A stretch of 64,000 nt of DNA from Pedobacter hiemivivus (GCF_004331685.1 NZ_SJSM01000001.1:182994-246993), one strand, 5' to 3'; positions 54,695 to 64,000 are shown, counted from the stretch's first letter. Numbers and translations: made by a program. The notes: generated from the sequence alone by a model not told the origin.

Positions 54695-54717
54695 AATTGA
54701 TTGAGAACTTATTAAAA

Positions 54718-55968
54718 CTATGGACCGACTAATACAAACTTAAACAATTGATTATCGGCACCAGTATAGGTAGCCTGCACTGCATTTACATTATCACCAG
54801 TACCCGAACCCGTTATAGTAATGGCCTTATTGCTCTTCAAATTGAGGATGTAATAATACGTATTGTTTGCATTAGCTGACTTAATGATCCAGGTATCATT
54901 AGTACCTCCGGCAGCTTTTGTATATTGGATAATCTTAGCATTATCATCAATAGATCCCCCACTTACTGCCATATCCTTAGCCCCATTCCATTTATTGGTT
55001 ATGGTATTGTTGGTCGTACTGTTTTCTCCCGGAATTTGTTTAACAATCCATACTGCAGACAAATCAGTAGCCGGTAACGCTTTCTGCACCACCTCGGTAC
55101 TATTACTATTATTTGCCGTTTTTATAGCAAGCGGTTTGTTACTATGTTTGGCAATAATCTGATAATCATTAGGAAATACTATCGGATCTTTATAATTAGG
55201 ATCAATGGTTATTCGCTCTGCTATTATTTCATTCCATGCTGTAAAAAAAGTATCTATAGCCAAGGGCGTTGGCAAATAAGAAGTTCTCCACCGGATGATG
55301 GAATTAGCCTTGTAACCGGGAAGCTTAGTTGTATCAGCCCAAATCTTACTTCTTTCCGGATTAATGGGATTAGGAACCTGCCTGATTTTCCTTACCCGCT
55401 TCGAATTCGACTTATCAATATATTCAACTGTTACCTCAGAAACCTGTCCACTGGCACCAAACCAATCCAAATAGGGATCTTCAGACAGAATGACATGGCT
55501 TATGGGATCTTCAACAACCCTATGAATCGCCTTTTCAACCGGCCTGTTTGTAATGATACTTTGATAATTAGAACCAAATACCTCGCCTATTGCTTCGGAT
55601 CTGATTGAAGTATTGCCGTTTTTATCATACGCAAAAATTTCAAATGTATAAATACCTTGAGGCAGGCCAGATACAATCTGTTCCATTTTATCGCCGGTGG
55701 TTCTTTCCACCGGAAGAACCAGAGAATCAGCCCTCCTATTCCAAAGTAGTTTAATGGTAGTTATTTTAGGATCGGCTGGCAATTTCCAGCTTACTTTCAA
55801 CCTCCCATTTCCCGGCGAAACTAGTAAACTATCCGGTCTTCCTGTGTAAAGTCTTTCTCCATCCTTTAAGAATCCGCTGTAAGATTCGTCCATCTTACTG
55901 CAAGAAGTTATCATTGCTCCAGCTAGTAAAAGAAAGAGATATTGTTTAATATATCGTTTCATAATCAA
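54718..55968 (-). CDS. DUF4998-type surface lipoprotein with ricin-like C-terminus
   Basis: A 416-residue lipoprotein (lipobox LAGAMITSC). The N-terminal part (about 28-250) matches DUF4998: VSPGNGRLKVSWKLPADPKITTIKLLWNRRADSL and LPQGIYTFEIFAYDKNGNTS. The C-terminal part (about 270-416) has three beta-trefoil-like repeats of a ricin-B/RICIN type (KPLAIKTANNSNSTEV, WNGAKDMAVSGGSIDD, NLKSNKAITITGSGTG), each with a QxW-like end. It probably binds glycan at the cell surface. It is the last gene of the fecR-susCD unit, 21 bases after the DUF5000-type gene and before a strong terminator. Confidence 0.82.
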   Translation of the reverse strand: MIMKRYIKQYLFLLLAGAMITSCSKMDESYSGFLKDGERLYTGRPDSLLVSPGNGRLKVSWKLPADPKITTIKLLWNRRADSLVLPVERTTGDKMEQIVSGLPQGIYTFEIFAYDKNGNTSIRSEAIGEVFGSNYQSIITNRPVEKAIHRVVEDPISHVILSEDPYLDWFGASGQVSEVTVEYIDKSNSKRVRKIRQVPNPINPERSKIWADTTKLPGYKANSIIRWRTSYLPTPLAIDTFFTAWNEIIAERITIDPNYKDPIVFPNDYQIIAKHSNKPLAIKTANNSNSTEVVQKALPATDLSAVWIVKQIPGENSTTNNTITNKWNGAKDMAVSGGSIDDNAKIIQYTKAAGGTNDTWIIKSANANNTYYYILNLKSNKAITITGSGTGDNVNAVQATYTGADNQLFKFVLVGP

Positions 55969-55989
55969 AATCTTATTTATCTAAAAAAA

Positions 55990-57222
55990 CTATTTTAACT
56001 GACCGTAAAATTTAAGCTCAGCAACATGCATAAATCCCGTTGCTCCCCCTATTGAAGCCCAATTGTCAATAAGTTTAAAAGCAACATACCTAACGGCAGG
56101 CAAAGCCGGATCAATGTTATATTCCATTCCCAATTCAGCCACGGCCTTGTCGTCATTAGTGAGTACCCCAATTGGCGAACCTGATGGTTTTACCATCACC
56201 TGATGATCCAGTTTAATCCAACTATTTGGATCTGCAACATTATTTGTCCCCCAGATCTCCCATTCATGAGGATTACCATGCGTAAACGGCCAGCCGCTGC
56301 CTGTCCTTTGCCATAATACATATCGGCTTAATTTAGCTGTCACCCCAAGATCAACCGGCATCCAGATCGGCATGTCATAGCGCTGCTTTGTATGGAAAAA
56401 AGTAGTGATATCTCCATCAAACATCTTATCCCAGGGATAACTTCCTTCATGTTCTGCATCTTTTACGATCCCTGTAAGTTCTGGAAAAGGAGCACGTTGC
56501 GGCACTGGGTTTTTCCTCGCATCCTTAAATTTCGTACGATCTAACTCGACCTCAGGCCATGGGGTTAATGTCTTCTTAAGCGTATCCGTATAATTTCCCC
56601 ATCTGTCCTTTAAAAACACCCCAAATTGTGTCAATACCGGAGGTTGACGCCTTACCGAAAATATTCCCTTGGCTAATCCACTATAAAAGCTATCAAAGCG
56701 TACCCACTCTTTCAAAATATCGTCCCATCTCACAACGCCCATAGTAATGTTACTGTTAACACCACCGCCCAGGGCTGCCGGATTTTCAAACGCAATGGTA
56801 AATCCGCCAAAACTTTCATTTACTTGCAGGCTATTGTATACATCATAAACTGGCGCAGGTAAAGGAGTAACTTTAAGCGTTACTGGTGTAGAAAGTTTTT
56901 CGGAGCGACTGACTGCATAAAGACTTACTTCTTTTTCCTTCGTATCTCCAAACCCCTCTACAATAATAAAATTATTGTAATAGGAGGATTTAGCCTCCAT
57001 TTTTACCCCTTTCAAATCATAAGTTGCCTTTACATACAACAACCCGGGATCGTCTGGTAGTCTGTAAGTTATTTTAACCCCTCCTGGTATCGCTTCAACA
57101 CTTGCACTGCTTATTGGTGGAGGTGGATTTTGTCCATCATATAAAGGCGCTCTGAGATCTTCCTTACATGAAAATATGGAGAGACTAATTAGCGCGTATA
57201 TAAATATTTTAACTTTTTTCAT
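55990..57222 (-). CDS. DUF4959/DUF5126/DUF5000-type surface glycan-binding lipoprotein
   Basis: A 410-residue lipoprotein (lipobox LISLSIFSC). Domains in order are DUF4959-like (about 28-130, SASVEAIPGGVKITYRLPDDPGLLYVKATYDLKGV), DUF5126-like (about 130-230, NESFGGFTIAFENPAALGGGVN) and DUF5000, a discoidin-like carbohydrate-binding fold (about 260-410, MFDGDITTFFHTKQRYDMPIWMPVDLG). Family names are from memory of Bacteroidetes polysaccharide loci. Such proteins sit beside SusD and hold the polysaccharide at the cell surface. It lies 19 bases downstream of susD. Confidence 0.87.
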   Translation of the reverse strand: MKKVKIFIYALISLSIFSCKEDLRAPLYDGQNPPPPISSASVEAIPGGVKITYRLPDDPGLLYVKATYDLKGVKMEAKSSYYNNFIIVEGFGDTKEKEVSLYAVSRSEKLSTPVTLKVTPLPAPVYDVYNSLQVNESFGGFTIAFENPAALGGGVNSNITMGVVRWDDILKEWVRFDSFYSGLAKGIFSVRRQPPVLTQFGVFLKDRWGNYTDTLKKTLTPWPEVELDRTKFKDARKNPVPQRAPFPELTGIVKDAEHEGSYPWDKMFDGDITTFFHTKQRYDMPIWMPVDLGVTAKLSRYVLWQRTGSGWPFTHGNPHEWEIWGTNNVADPNSWIKLDHQVMVKPSGSPIGVLTNDDKAVAELGMEYNIDPALPAVRYVAFKLIDNWASIGGATGFMHVAELKFYGQLK

Positions 57223-57241
57223 TTTGTTTTAAATTAAGTGC

Positions 57242-59164
57242 TTACCATCCAGGATTTTGAGTTAAGTGATTATTTGTCTGCAGCTCAGTGAGCTTAATGG
57301 GCATTAAATAATCCTTTACCCCAAATCTCTGATTCCATAATACCACCTCCCTGTAGTACGCTTCCGGCTCTTGTTGAGTGATGTCCCAACCTCTGATAAC
57401 CTGATTTAAATCCACATGTGCTTTTTTCCAACGCCTCAAGTCCCAAAACCTTTGGCCTTCGAAAGCAAGTTCTATGGTTCTTTCTTGTTGAATAATCTCT
57501 CTTAATCCATCTTTTGTAGTGTATTTAGAAGGGTTAGTAGAATATAGCCTCCAGGAATCCTCTATAGTTCCAAGTCCTGCCCGCTCTCTAACCAGATTAA
57601 TCCAATGTGTGGCCTCCGGGCTGTAACCATTAAGCTCATTCAATGCTTCAGAATACATCAGGTATAAATCAGAAAGTCTCATTTCTGGCCAAGGATAGGC
57701 AGCTTGGTTATTTCCCGTAACATTTCCATCTGCCGCCGCCTGTGTTTCAATCTTAACCAGTTTTTTAACAGTATATCCCGTAATCGAATAATTACTTATT
57801 CCCTGTCTCGCAGCTGTTTCAGATTTTCTTCCTTTTACATAAAATAGAGACTCTTTATTATAGTTATTGATCCAGTTCCCATACCAGACTCCCCTATCGA
57901 AACCAATAAATGCATAAAACCTAGGCTCCCTGTCAAAATGAAACTTTATGGTTCGCTCACCCTTTCCAATGTAAAACAGATGATCAAATCCAGCCTCTCT
58001 TAAATTGTATTTGCCATTAAAGTCCCAGGTTTTATCTTCATTAATCGGAACACCATTTTTGGTGTAAAACTTACTGACAAAACTAATTGGAGGAGCAAGT
58101 AGTCCCTTAGGTCCCGAACCACTGGTACCCGGCGCCAGCAATGGCATAGCCATACGTTGAATATCAGTTGCTGTACTGGATGTATTTACCCAAATCATTT
58201 CTGTATTCCTTTCTTTATCGCTTATCGCACAACGAAGATCCAGCTCCCTTTGTATGGTATCATTGATGACATAAGAAGTTGGTGCAACGAAATGATAAAG
58301 CTTAAAGTTTTTTGCATGTAGAAAATCAATTCCGGTTTTACAAGCATCAACGGCATCGCTCCATTTTTGTGTTGAATAGTTTGGATCAAATAGCAAAACA
58401 CCCCTTTTATCTCTAAATCCCGCATATTCAGGATTTCCATTAAATAATGGGCTCGCCGCTGTAACCAATACACGAGCTTTGAAAGACAATACGATAGACC
58501 TGGTTATTCTTCCCAATTCGGTTAATTCTGTTCCTACCAATACATCGGGCATATCAACTATAGCCGCTGATTCATCCAATAATTCCACAATATATTTCAC
58601 CACCTCATCCACCGGCTCTCTATAAACCTTAACTTCATCCGGTGTTGCCCCTAATGGTAGGTTTTTCCTGACTATGGGAATAGGACCATACATTCTCAAC
58701 AGGAAAAAATGATAGTAAGCTTTTAAAAATAGTACTTCGGCCTTCCATCTTTCTTTTTCCCAATCTTCAAGTTCAGGTGTTTTATCTATATTTTCCAGAA
58801 AGATATTACAGTCACGGATACCTTGCCATAACTTTTTCCCACTACCGCCACCGGTCCAGTAATCTGCAAAAGGATTCGTATTATTCTGAAGTCCCTTCGC
58901 GATATTGAACATGTTGGCATTAATATCAATCTGGGGATCGGGATTCCACACTTCATCTACAGTATGAAAAGCCGGATTTGTGGCGTAACTCCCTGTCTCA
59001 GGCATATATGAATAACAGGTATAAAGAAATTTCTCCGCAGAAGTTCTCAAGCTAAATGCATGATCTATGGTCGGAACATCATCAGGAATAACATCTAAAT
59101 ACTTCTTACATGAGCCAAATGTGCCCATCAAGATCACAATTAATATGATTTTAATTTTTTTCAT
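57242..59164 (-). CDS. SusD/RagB-family outer-membrane glycan-binding lipoprotein
   Basis: A 640-residue SusD homologue. The lipobox is LMGTFGSC, so it is lipid-anchored at the outer face. The tetratricopeptide-rich core holds KKYLDVIPDDVPTIDHAFSLRTSAEKFLY, LEDWEKERWKAEVLFLKAYYHFFLLRMYGPIPIVRKNLP and, near the C-terminus, ELAFEGQRFWDLRRWKKA, all SusD hallmarks. It forms the lid of the SusC transporter and captures oligosaccharides. It is 11 bases downstream of susC. The binding face cannot be assigned to a sugar from sequence. Confidence 0.95.
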   Translation of the reverse strand: MKKIKIILIVILMGTFGSCKKYLDVIPDDVPTIDHAFSLRTSAEKFLYTCYSYMPETGSYATNPAFHTVDEVWNPDPQIDINANMFNIAKGLQNNTNPFADYWTGGGSGKKLWQGIRDCNIFLENIDKTPELEDWEKERWKAEVLFLKAYYHFFLLRMYGPIPIVRKNLPLGATPDEVKVYREPVDEVVKYIVELLDESAAIVDMPDVLVGTELTELGRITRSIVLSFKARVLVTAASPLFNGNPEYAGFRDKRGVLLFDPNYSTQKWSDAVDACKTGIDFLHAKNFKLYHFVAPTSYVINDTIQRELDLRCAISDKERNTEMIWVNTSSTATDIQRMAMPLLAPGTSGSGPKGLLAPPISFVSKFYTKNGVPINEDKTWDFNGKYNLREAGFDHLFYIGKGERTIKFHFDREPRFYAFIGFDRGVWYGNWINNYNKESLFYVKGRKSETAARQGISNYSITGYTVKKLVKIETQAAADGNVTGNNQAAYPWPEMRLSDLYLMYSEALNELNGYSPEATHWINLVRERAGLGTIEDSWRLYSTNPSKYTTKDGLREIIQQERTIELAFEGQRFWDLRRWKKAHVDLNQVIRGWDITQQEPEAYYREVVLWNQRFGVKDYLMPIKLTELQTNNHLTQNPGW

Positions 59165-59175
59165 GTTTAATGTTT

Positions 59176-62100
59176 TTAAAGACCTAGCTGAATACCAAAA
59201 TTAATTACACGCTGAACCGGATAACCAAGCCCATTGCCTGCCATCTCCACATCCCACATTTTAAATTTGCTCAGGGTAAACAAATTCGTTGCCGAGCCAT
59301 ACAAACGAAGATTACTCACCCTCAATCTTTGCATTATTTTTTTTGGCAGCGTGTACCCAGCTTCAACTTGTTTTAGACGTAAAAAAGCGCCGTTACGCAT
59401 AAACCATGTATTAGGGGCGTTACTGTTTGCATTTGCAATTGGAGATAAACGTGGCCAAAGCGCATATAAGTTTCTATTCTGCTCAGACCAATGATCTTCA
59501 GCATATACTTTAAGCAATTGGTTGTTACCCACGAAAGGAGCCGTTGCAGCAGCATCAATCCAAAATGAAGACCTTGCTGAACCTTGAAAAAAGAAATTCA
59601 GATCGAAATTTTTAAATGACATCGCCGGCCCAAATCCATAAATAATTTCTGGAGTAGTTGGATGACCGATTGGCACCATGTCCAGTGAATTAACCTGACC
59701 ATCATTGTTGACATCCCTAAATTTAATGTCACCACCCATTACCTTAAAGCCGCCAAAGTTTTGACTTGGGGAGCTTCGTACCTCCTCCTCATCTACAAAT
59801 AGACGCTCGGCAATATAGCCCCATTGTTGACTCGTAGATTGTCCTTTCTTATAGAGCCATTCTTGTGCATAGTCCGGTTCTTCATAGGCCTCAAACCTAT
59901 TCCTTGAAAAAGTAAAATTACCTCTCAGCTGTATGGTAAAGTCTTTTCCTATACGATCATTATAGGTAAGCTGAATTTCTGAAGACCTCGATCTAACTTC
60001 TCCAACATTTGCTTTGATTGCAGCCTGCAAGCCCATTGTTGCCGGAATTGAAGCTCTGGTCATCAAAATATTATAACGATGATCTATAAAATATTCCGCA
60101 ATAATATCCAGTTTATTCCATAGACCCACCTCTAACCCAAAAGTTGAATTCCTTGAAGTTTCCCAGGTTACAAACGGATTTTCATATCTAAGCACAGATA
60201 TTCCTGGCCTGCTGGTTCCCGAGTTTGTACCAAAACTAGCAGCGGTTGCACCCGAGTTCATTTCTACTTCAGACAAGTAAAAGAACCGTTCTGCATCACT
60301 ACCAATTTCATCATTTCCAACTAAGCCTATATTGCCGCGGATTCTTAATTTATTAACTACCGGCAATAACGGTTTAAAGAACTTTTCATTAGAAATTGCC
60401 CAGGCACCTCCAATGGTTGGAAAGAAACCAAACCGCTCTGAGGTAGAGAAACGTTCAGAACCATTATACGCATAGTTAAATTCTGCAAAGTATCGGTCAT
60501 CATAGTTGTACGTTGCTCTTCCTGAAACACCCAGGTTTCTGGAAGGCAAGGATTCTTGTAAAGTTTTGGCATTTCCTTGTCCCTCGGATCGCATAACTAC
60601 GACCGACATTAAACTCACATTGTGTTTTGCTTTAAAGCTTTTGTTCCAGTTGGCCGCAACCTGCGTATGAAAATTAGAAGCAACCGACTGATTACCTCCA
60701 CGTATAAAATCCAGAAAATTTGTACCACCTTCCGGATTCAATGGACTTAATCTATACGAATTTTCAACCTTATCATAAGAGCTTACTGCGTACCAGAATG
60801 GCTTATACTGACGAACGACATCAAAATAAGAACGTCTGTTCGTATTCATCATACCATTAATGGAAAGTCCGGGAGTTAAAAAAGCCAAGTCCTGAGTAAA
60901 CTCCAATTGCGCAACCATAAGCGATCTTGAGTATTCTTTATATCCTTTCACTAAATCAGCATAAGGATTATTTGCTCCTCCCGCCTGAATATTTCCAAAC
61001 ATAATATGGTTCACGTTCTTATAAATTCCTTCATTAGGATAGTAAGGCAAGAATTGCGTTTGAGGGGTGCGCATGATGGCTTTATAAGTATCCTCTCCAT
61101 TGGCAATCGGCCCTTGATATTCATCAAAACCACCATTCAAACGAACAGTCATTTTGGTTGTTTTGGATACATTTACAATCACATTTGACCTGAGATTGAA
61201 ATATTTGAGGTCAATATTATTATTAAAATTATTGCGTGGATCAACTTTAAGCAACCCATTATCCTGATTATAGGTTCCAGATACAAAATAGGTTGCTACC
61301 TGACCCCCACCGCTTAAACTCATATTTAGCCTTTGGTTAATCGTACGCTTCTTCAGCAACTCTTGCTGCCAGTCAACCATTGGAAATGCAATAGGATTAG
61401 TTCCTGCTATCGTATTGTCTATCTGGCTCTGGGTATAAATTGTTGAAGCCGTTGGATTACGTGTTAATGCAGCTTCACTATGAAGCATCATGTAATCAAT
61501 TGGATTGGCCAACTCAATATCGCGAGTGGGCTGAGAAATGGTATTTTCAAATCTGGCATTAATTCTCGGCTTCCCTTCCTTACCTTGTTTTGTCGTAATC
61601 AAAATAACACCATTCGCACCCCTTGCACCATATAAAGCACTTGCCGATGCGTCCTTTAAAATGGAAAAAGTTTCGATATCATCTGGTTGCAAACGTGCCA
61701 GATCGGTAGTGGTATATTCCATGTTATCAATAAGGATCAATGGTGACTTCTTATAGCCAAAGGTTGTTGCTCCCCTGATGAAGAACTCTGCATCATCTCT
61801 TCCCGGCTCCCCGCTTCTCTGGTAAGCAATAACGCCAGCTAAACGCCCAGCAAGGGCCGTTGTAAGGTTACTCGAAGGTATTTTTAATTCACCTGGATTG
61901 ATGGTAGTAATAGATCCAATTACCGATTCCTTTTTCTGTTTACCAAAGGCAACAATCACTGTTTCATCAAGATCATTATTCTTTGCCTTTAAAGTTACAT
62001 TGATCATTGTTTTACCTCTTACAGGAACTTCCTCTGTCACATAGCCCACCATACTGAAAACTAAAACAGCGCTTTCATCTATAACATCCAGCATATATTT

Positions 62101-62622
62101 ACCATTTAGATCCGTGGTGGTTCCAATCTGCTTTTTACCTTTAACGGAAACAGAAGCCCCAGGTAACGGACCTACGGTATCTCGAACAGTCCCCCTTATT
62201 TCTTTAACCAACCGGTTAACCTCGATTTTGTGCCTTGGCATTGAGCCGGTTTCAACGACTAGCTTATCCTTGCTGATGATTAACGTTTTATCCTCGAGAA
62301 TCCATTTAATCGATTTTTTTAAAAAAAACTGATCAAAGACTTCCTGCAAAGAGGCTTCTCTAAAATTAACATCAGTTGCTGGTGCATTGTTAATTAAATC
62401 TCCATCACAGACAACCTGGTATCCAGTCTGTCTCGTAATTTCCTTAAATATAGTTTTAATGGATGCCCCCTTTTGTGAGAAAGTAATCTTCTGAGCAAAG
62501 CCTGAGGCAGTAACGTCCATTAATAAAGTAGTCATGATGATGATGATCAACTTCATAATACGCAATGTTTGATTAGGTCTGTAAACAAAGCGTTTAGACC
62601 TAAATAGATCGTAAAAATTCAT
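59176..62622 (-). CDS. SusC/RagA-family TonB-dependent transporter with STN domain
   Basis: About 1148 residues from the ATG at 62622 (MNFYDLFRSKRF). A TTG start at 62670 adds 16 residues and is less likely. In order it has a long leader with a signal peptide (about 23-44), an STN domain (SQKGASIKTIFKEITRQTGYQVV), a carboxypeptidase-D-like regulatory domain (IRGTVRDTVGPLPGASVSVKG), a plug (SSNLTTALAGRLAGVIAYQRSGEPG, LIDNMEYTTTDLARLQPDDIETFSILKDASASALYGARGANGV) and a 22-strand barrel. The STN domain shows signalling to FecR and an ECF sigma factor. It imports oligosaccharides using TonB energy. Confidence 0.95.
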   Translation of the reverse strand: MNFYDLFRSKRFVYRPNQTLRIMKLIIIIMTTLLMDVTASGFAQKITFSQKGASIKTIFKEITRQTGYQVVCDGDLINNAPATDVNFREASLQEVFDQFFLKKSIKWILEDKTLIISKDKLVVETGSMPRHKIEVNRLVKEIRGTVRDTVGPLPGASVSVKGKKQIGTTTDLNGKYMLDVIDESAVLVFSMVGYVTEEVPVRGKTMINVTLKAKNNDLDETVIVAFGKQKKESVIGSITTINPGELKIPSSNLTTALAGRLAGVIAYQRSGEPGRDDAEFFIRGATTFGYKKSPLILIDNMEYTTTDLARLQPDDIETFSILKDASASALYGARGANGVILITTKQGKEGKPRINARFENTISQPTRDIELANPIDYMMLHSEAALTRNPTASTIYTQSQIDNTIAGTNPIAFPMVDWQQELLKKRTINQRLNMSLSGGGQVATYFVSGTYNQDNGLLKVDPRNNFNNNIDLKYFNLRSNVIVNVSKTTKMTVRLNGGFDEYQGPIANGEDTYKAIMRTPQTQFLPYYPNEGIYKNVNHIMFGNIQAGGANNPYADLVKGYKEYSRSLMVAQLEFTQDLAFLTPGLSINGMMNTNRRSYFDVVRQYKPFWYAVSSYDKVENSYRLSPLNPEGGTNFLDFIRGGNQSVASNFHTQVAANWNKSFKAKHNVSLMSVVVMRSEGQGNAKTLQESLPSRNLGVSGRATYNYDDRYFAEFNYAYNGSERFSTSERFGFFPTIGGAWAISNEKFFKPLLPVVNKLRIRGNIGLVGNDEIGSDAERFFYLSEVEMNSGATAASFGTNSGTSRPGISVLRYENPFVTWETSRNSTFGLEVGLWNKLDIIAEYFIDHRYNILMTRASIPATMGLQAAIKANVGEVRSRSSEIQLTYNDRIGKDFTIQLRGNFTFSRNRFEAYEEPDYAQEWLYKKGQSTSQQWGYIAERLFVDEEEVRSSPSQNFGGFKVMGGDIKFRDVNNDGQVNSLDMVPIGHPTTPEIIYGFGPAMSFKNFDLNFFFQGSARSSFWIDAAATAPFVGNNQLLKVYAEDHWSEQNRNLYALWPRLSPIANANSNAPNTWFMRNGAFLRLKQVEAGYTLPKKIMQRLRVSNLRLYGSATNLFTLSKFKMWDVEMAGNGLGYPVQRVINFGIQLGL

Positions 62623-62688
62623 ACATTTGGTTATTGGGTTTATTGTTGATTGATTAAGTACATTTTTCAAGGGATGAACCTGATGCTA

Positions 62689-62720
62689 ACCGTGGCTACG
62701 AGGGCAATCGGAGTCACGGT
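62689..62720 (-). other. Stem-loop between fecR and susC
   Basis: ACCGTGGCT (62689-62697) and AGTCACGGT (62712-62720) pair with one G-U, then CGA/TCG continue after a 1x1 mismatch, closing a six-base GGGCAA loop. No T tract follows on the - strand, so it is more likely an attenuator, processing or stability element than a terminator. Confidence 0.6.
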
Positions 62721-62742
62721 ATTTTCTCATTTGTGAGTAAAA

Positions 62743-63963
62743 CTATTTTCGCACAATGATCCTCCTTCCTTCAATTTTAAAGTGAACTCCTCCTGTTGAC
62801 TCTAATACAGATAACACCTTAGATACGTTTCCATAGCGAGTAACAGATCCCCAAATGGTTTTACCGGCCATGTTATCCTCATACTCAACATCTACATCAT
62901 ACCAGCGTTTAATTTGCTTCATAATATCTTCGATGGGTTCATTTTCGAAAAAGAAACGACCATTTTTCCATGCTATTTCGGATTGAGGATCAACAGTTAC
63001 AACATTGATCTGAGCAGATGTAGCCCTGATTTGGGACTGATCTCCAGGCTTTAATACTTTCTGACTTACTCGTTTTGTGTTTAATAGCCTTACTTTAACA
63101 GACCCTTCCAGCAAAGTTGTTTTCGTATCTAACTCATTCTTATACGAACTGATGTTAAAATGGGTTCCCAATACCCGAACCTCTTGTTTATCAGTGCTCA
63201 CAAAAAATGGCTTAGTCGCATCCTTTTCTACTTCAAAATAAGCCTCCCCCTGCAACTCAACTCTCCGCTCTTTCAAATCAACAAAGCTAATGGGAAACTT
63301 AATTACTGATTCGGCATTGAGCCACACACGGGTACCATCCGGTAAATTTACCTGGTACTGCCCTCCCCTCGGGGTAGAAATTGTATTGGTTAACATTTTC
63401 CCTGACCCATCATTTAAATTTTGAGCCTGAGCAGTTTCATTTATGGTGTAGACCAACTGTCCATCATCAGCCTTGGTAATCCGAACACCATTCTGGTTAG
63501 TTAAATTACCCTTCAAAGCTTCATCTAAAACAATTTGTGATCCATCGGCTAAAGTCAATAGCGCTTTGTTACTGCCCGGACCAATATCTCCAACAAGTTG
63601 GCCATTGTTCGATGTTTGATTCCGTAGGTAAAAATAAAGCCCTGCACTGCTACACAATATTAGCATGGCAGCTACAACTATCCTTCTGCTCCATAATTTT
63701 AGCTGAATAGGTTCTCTATGAAAAGAAGGTGTAGTTTCCTGAATTACCTTTTCACGAACCTGACTTAACTCCGCTTTAATATTAGGCATATTCTTAAATT
63801 CAGCATCAGCTTTCTTCGATAATTCAGCATCAATCAATTCTTTAAAAAACGATTCATGTTCTTTTGAATGAAACAATTCTAAAAATGATTTCGTTTCCTC
63901 TTCAGAACATTCATTTGCCAGATACCGCTTAAATAATCTTATGATCTCTTCTTCTTTTTTCAT
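62743..63963 (-). CDS. FecR-family transmembrane anti-sigma factor
   Basis: About 406 residues from the ATG at 63963 (KKEEEIIRLFKRYL); an ATG at 63993 adds ten residues and is less typical. The cytosolic sigma-binding part (about 1-75, with ANECSEEETKSFLELF) leads to one membrane helix (about 88-106, RIVVAAMLILCSSAGLYFYL) and a periplasmic FecR domain with TPRGGQYQVNLPDGTRVWLNAES and GEAYFEVEKDATKPFFVST. A DUF4974-like end (about 330-400, FFENEPIEDIMKQIKRWYDVDVEYED) contacts the SusC STN domain. The matching ECF sigma gene should begin past the right edge. It regulates the SusCD operon in answer to substrate uptake. Confidence 0.95.
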   Translation of the reverse strand: MKKEEEIIRLFKRYLANECSEEETKSFLELFHSKEHESFFKELIDAELSKKADAEFKNMPNIKAELSQVREKVIQETTPSFHREPIQLKLWSRRIVVAAMLILCSSAGLYFYLRNQTSNNGQLVGDIGPGSNKALLTLADGSQIVLDEALKGNLTNQNGVRITKADDGQLVYTINETAQAQNLNDGSGKMLTNTISTPRGGQYQVNLPDGTRVWLNAESVIKFPISFVDLKERRVELQGEAYFEVEKDATKPFFVSTDKQEVRVLGTHFNISSYKNELDTKTTLLEGSVKVRLLNTKRVSQKVLKPGDQSQIRATSAQINVVTVDPQSEIAWKNGRFFFENEPIEDIMKQIKRWYDVDVEYEDNMAGKTIWGSVTRYGNVSKVLSVLESTGGVHFKIEGRRIIVRK

Positions 63964-64000
63964 TAGCTTATAATAGTTCCACAATGGGCGCATTAGGCTT

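Larger units (their letters stand above)
54329..54717. other. 389-base non-coding region between AraC and the surface-protein operon
   Basis: No open frame of useful length is seen. It holds the 17-base tandem repeat, a second direct repeat (54597-54637) and the terminator of the SusCD operon. A + strand TATATTTG (54555-54562) resembles a -7 box, but no + strand gene lies ahead of it. Confidence 0.65.

Noticed and set aside
62689..62720. Terminator between fecR and susC
   Set aside because: The stem is good but no T tract follows on the - strand, and SusC expression normally depends on its own start rather than full termination here.

Overview
The window reads as chromosomal DNA of a Bacteroidetes bacterium of the Sphingobacteriaceae, most like Pedobacter. 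Signs are low GC, SusC/SusD pairs, FecR anti-sigma factors, STN-type TonB receptors, CzcA-CzcC fusions, -7 promoter boxes of the TAnnTTTG type and few Shine-Dalgarno sites. This placement comes from protein families, not from a marker gene. No rRNA, tRNA, CRISPR array, insertion sequence or prophage gene was seen.

Positions 1-22.3 kb are mostly housekeeping and small regulatory units. They hold a HigA-type antitoxin (cut by the edge), a GNAT acetyltransferase, a YngK-like glycosidase, a J-domain/KTSC protein and a small basic exported protein with two KKDGTPDMR repeats. Next come a Tat-exported TIM-barrel protein, an ArsR/AHSA1 pair with a clear operator-promoter, a membrane zinc protease and histidine catabolism (hutH-hutU) divergent from a LysR gene. 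They are followed by a six-PAS histidine kinase, an ECF41-type sigma factor with its carboxymuconolactone-decarboxylase partner, a flavin monooxygenase, a TlpA-like thioredoxin, YchF, an FKBP isomerase and MgtE.

Positions 22.3-31.3 kb are a divalent-metal resistance block on the + strand. It starts with a structured, repeat-bearing intergenic region and a very strong promoter almost touching the first start codon. A small His/Cys-rich exported protein follows, then a CzcA-CzcC fusion, CzcB, a Fur-family regulator and a Zn/Cd/Pb-type P1B ATPase.

Positions 31.4-36 kb hold a beta-helix-type exported protein, a second-type ClpP, an ECF sigma factor with a small partner gene and a two-domain esterase.

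Positions 36.1-64 kb are one large polysaccharide utilisation locus on the - strand. The order of transcription is FecR, SusC, SusD, two surface lipoproteins (DUF4959/DUF5000 type and DUF4998 plus ricin-like), terminator, AraC regulator, GH2, GH95, GH95, GH31, PF05426-type lyase, GH29, GH88, GH29 and a DUF4955-like beta-helix protein. Four predicted alpha-L-fucosidases, a lyase and an unsaturated uronyl hydrolase, with no sulfatase, point to a fucosylated, galactose-containing, uronic-acid-containing but unsulfated glycan. FecR implies an ECF sigma factor just beyond the right edge. This locus is the most promising candidate here for undescribed biology: its substrate is not obvious from its enzyme set.
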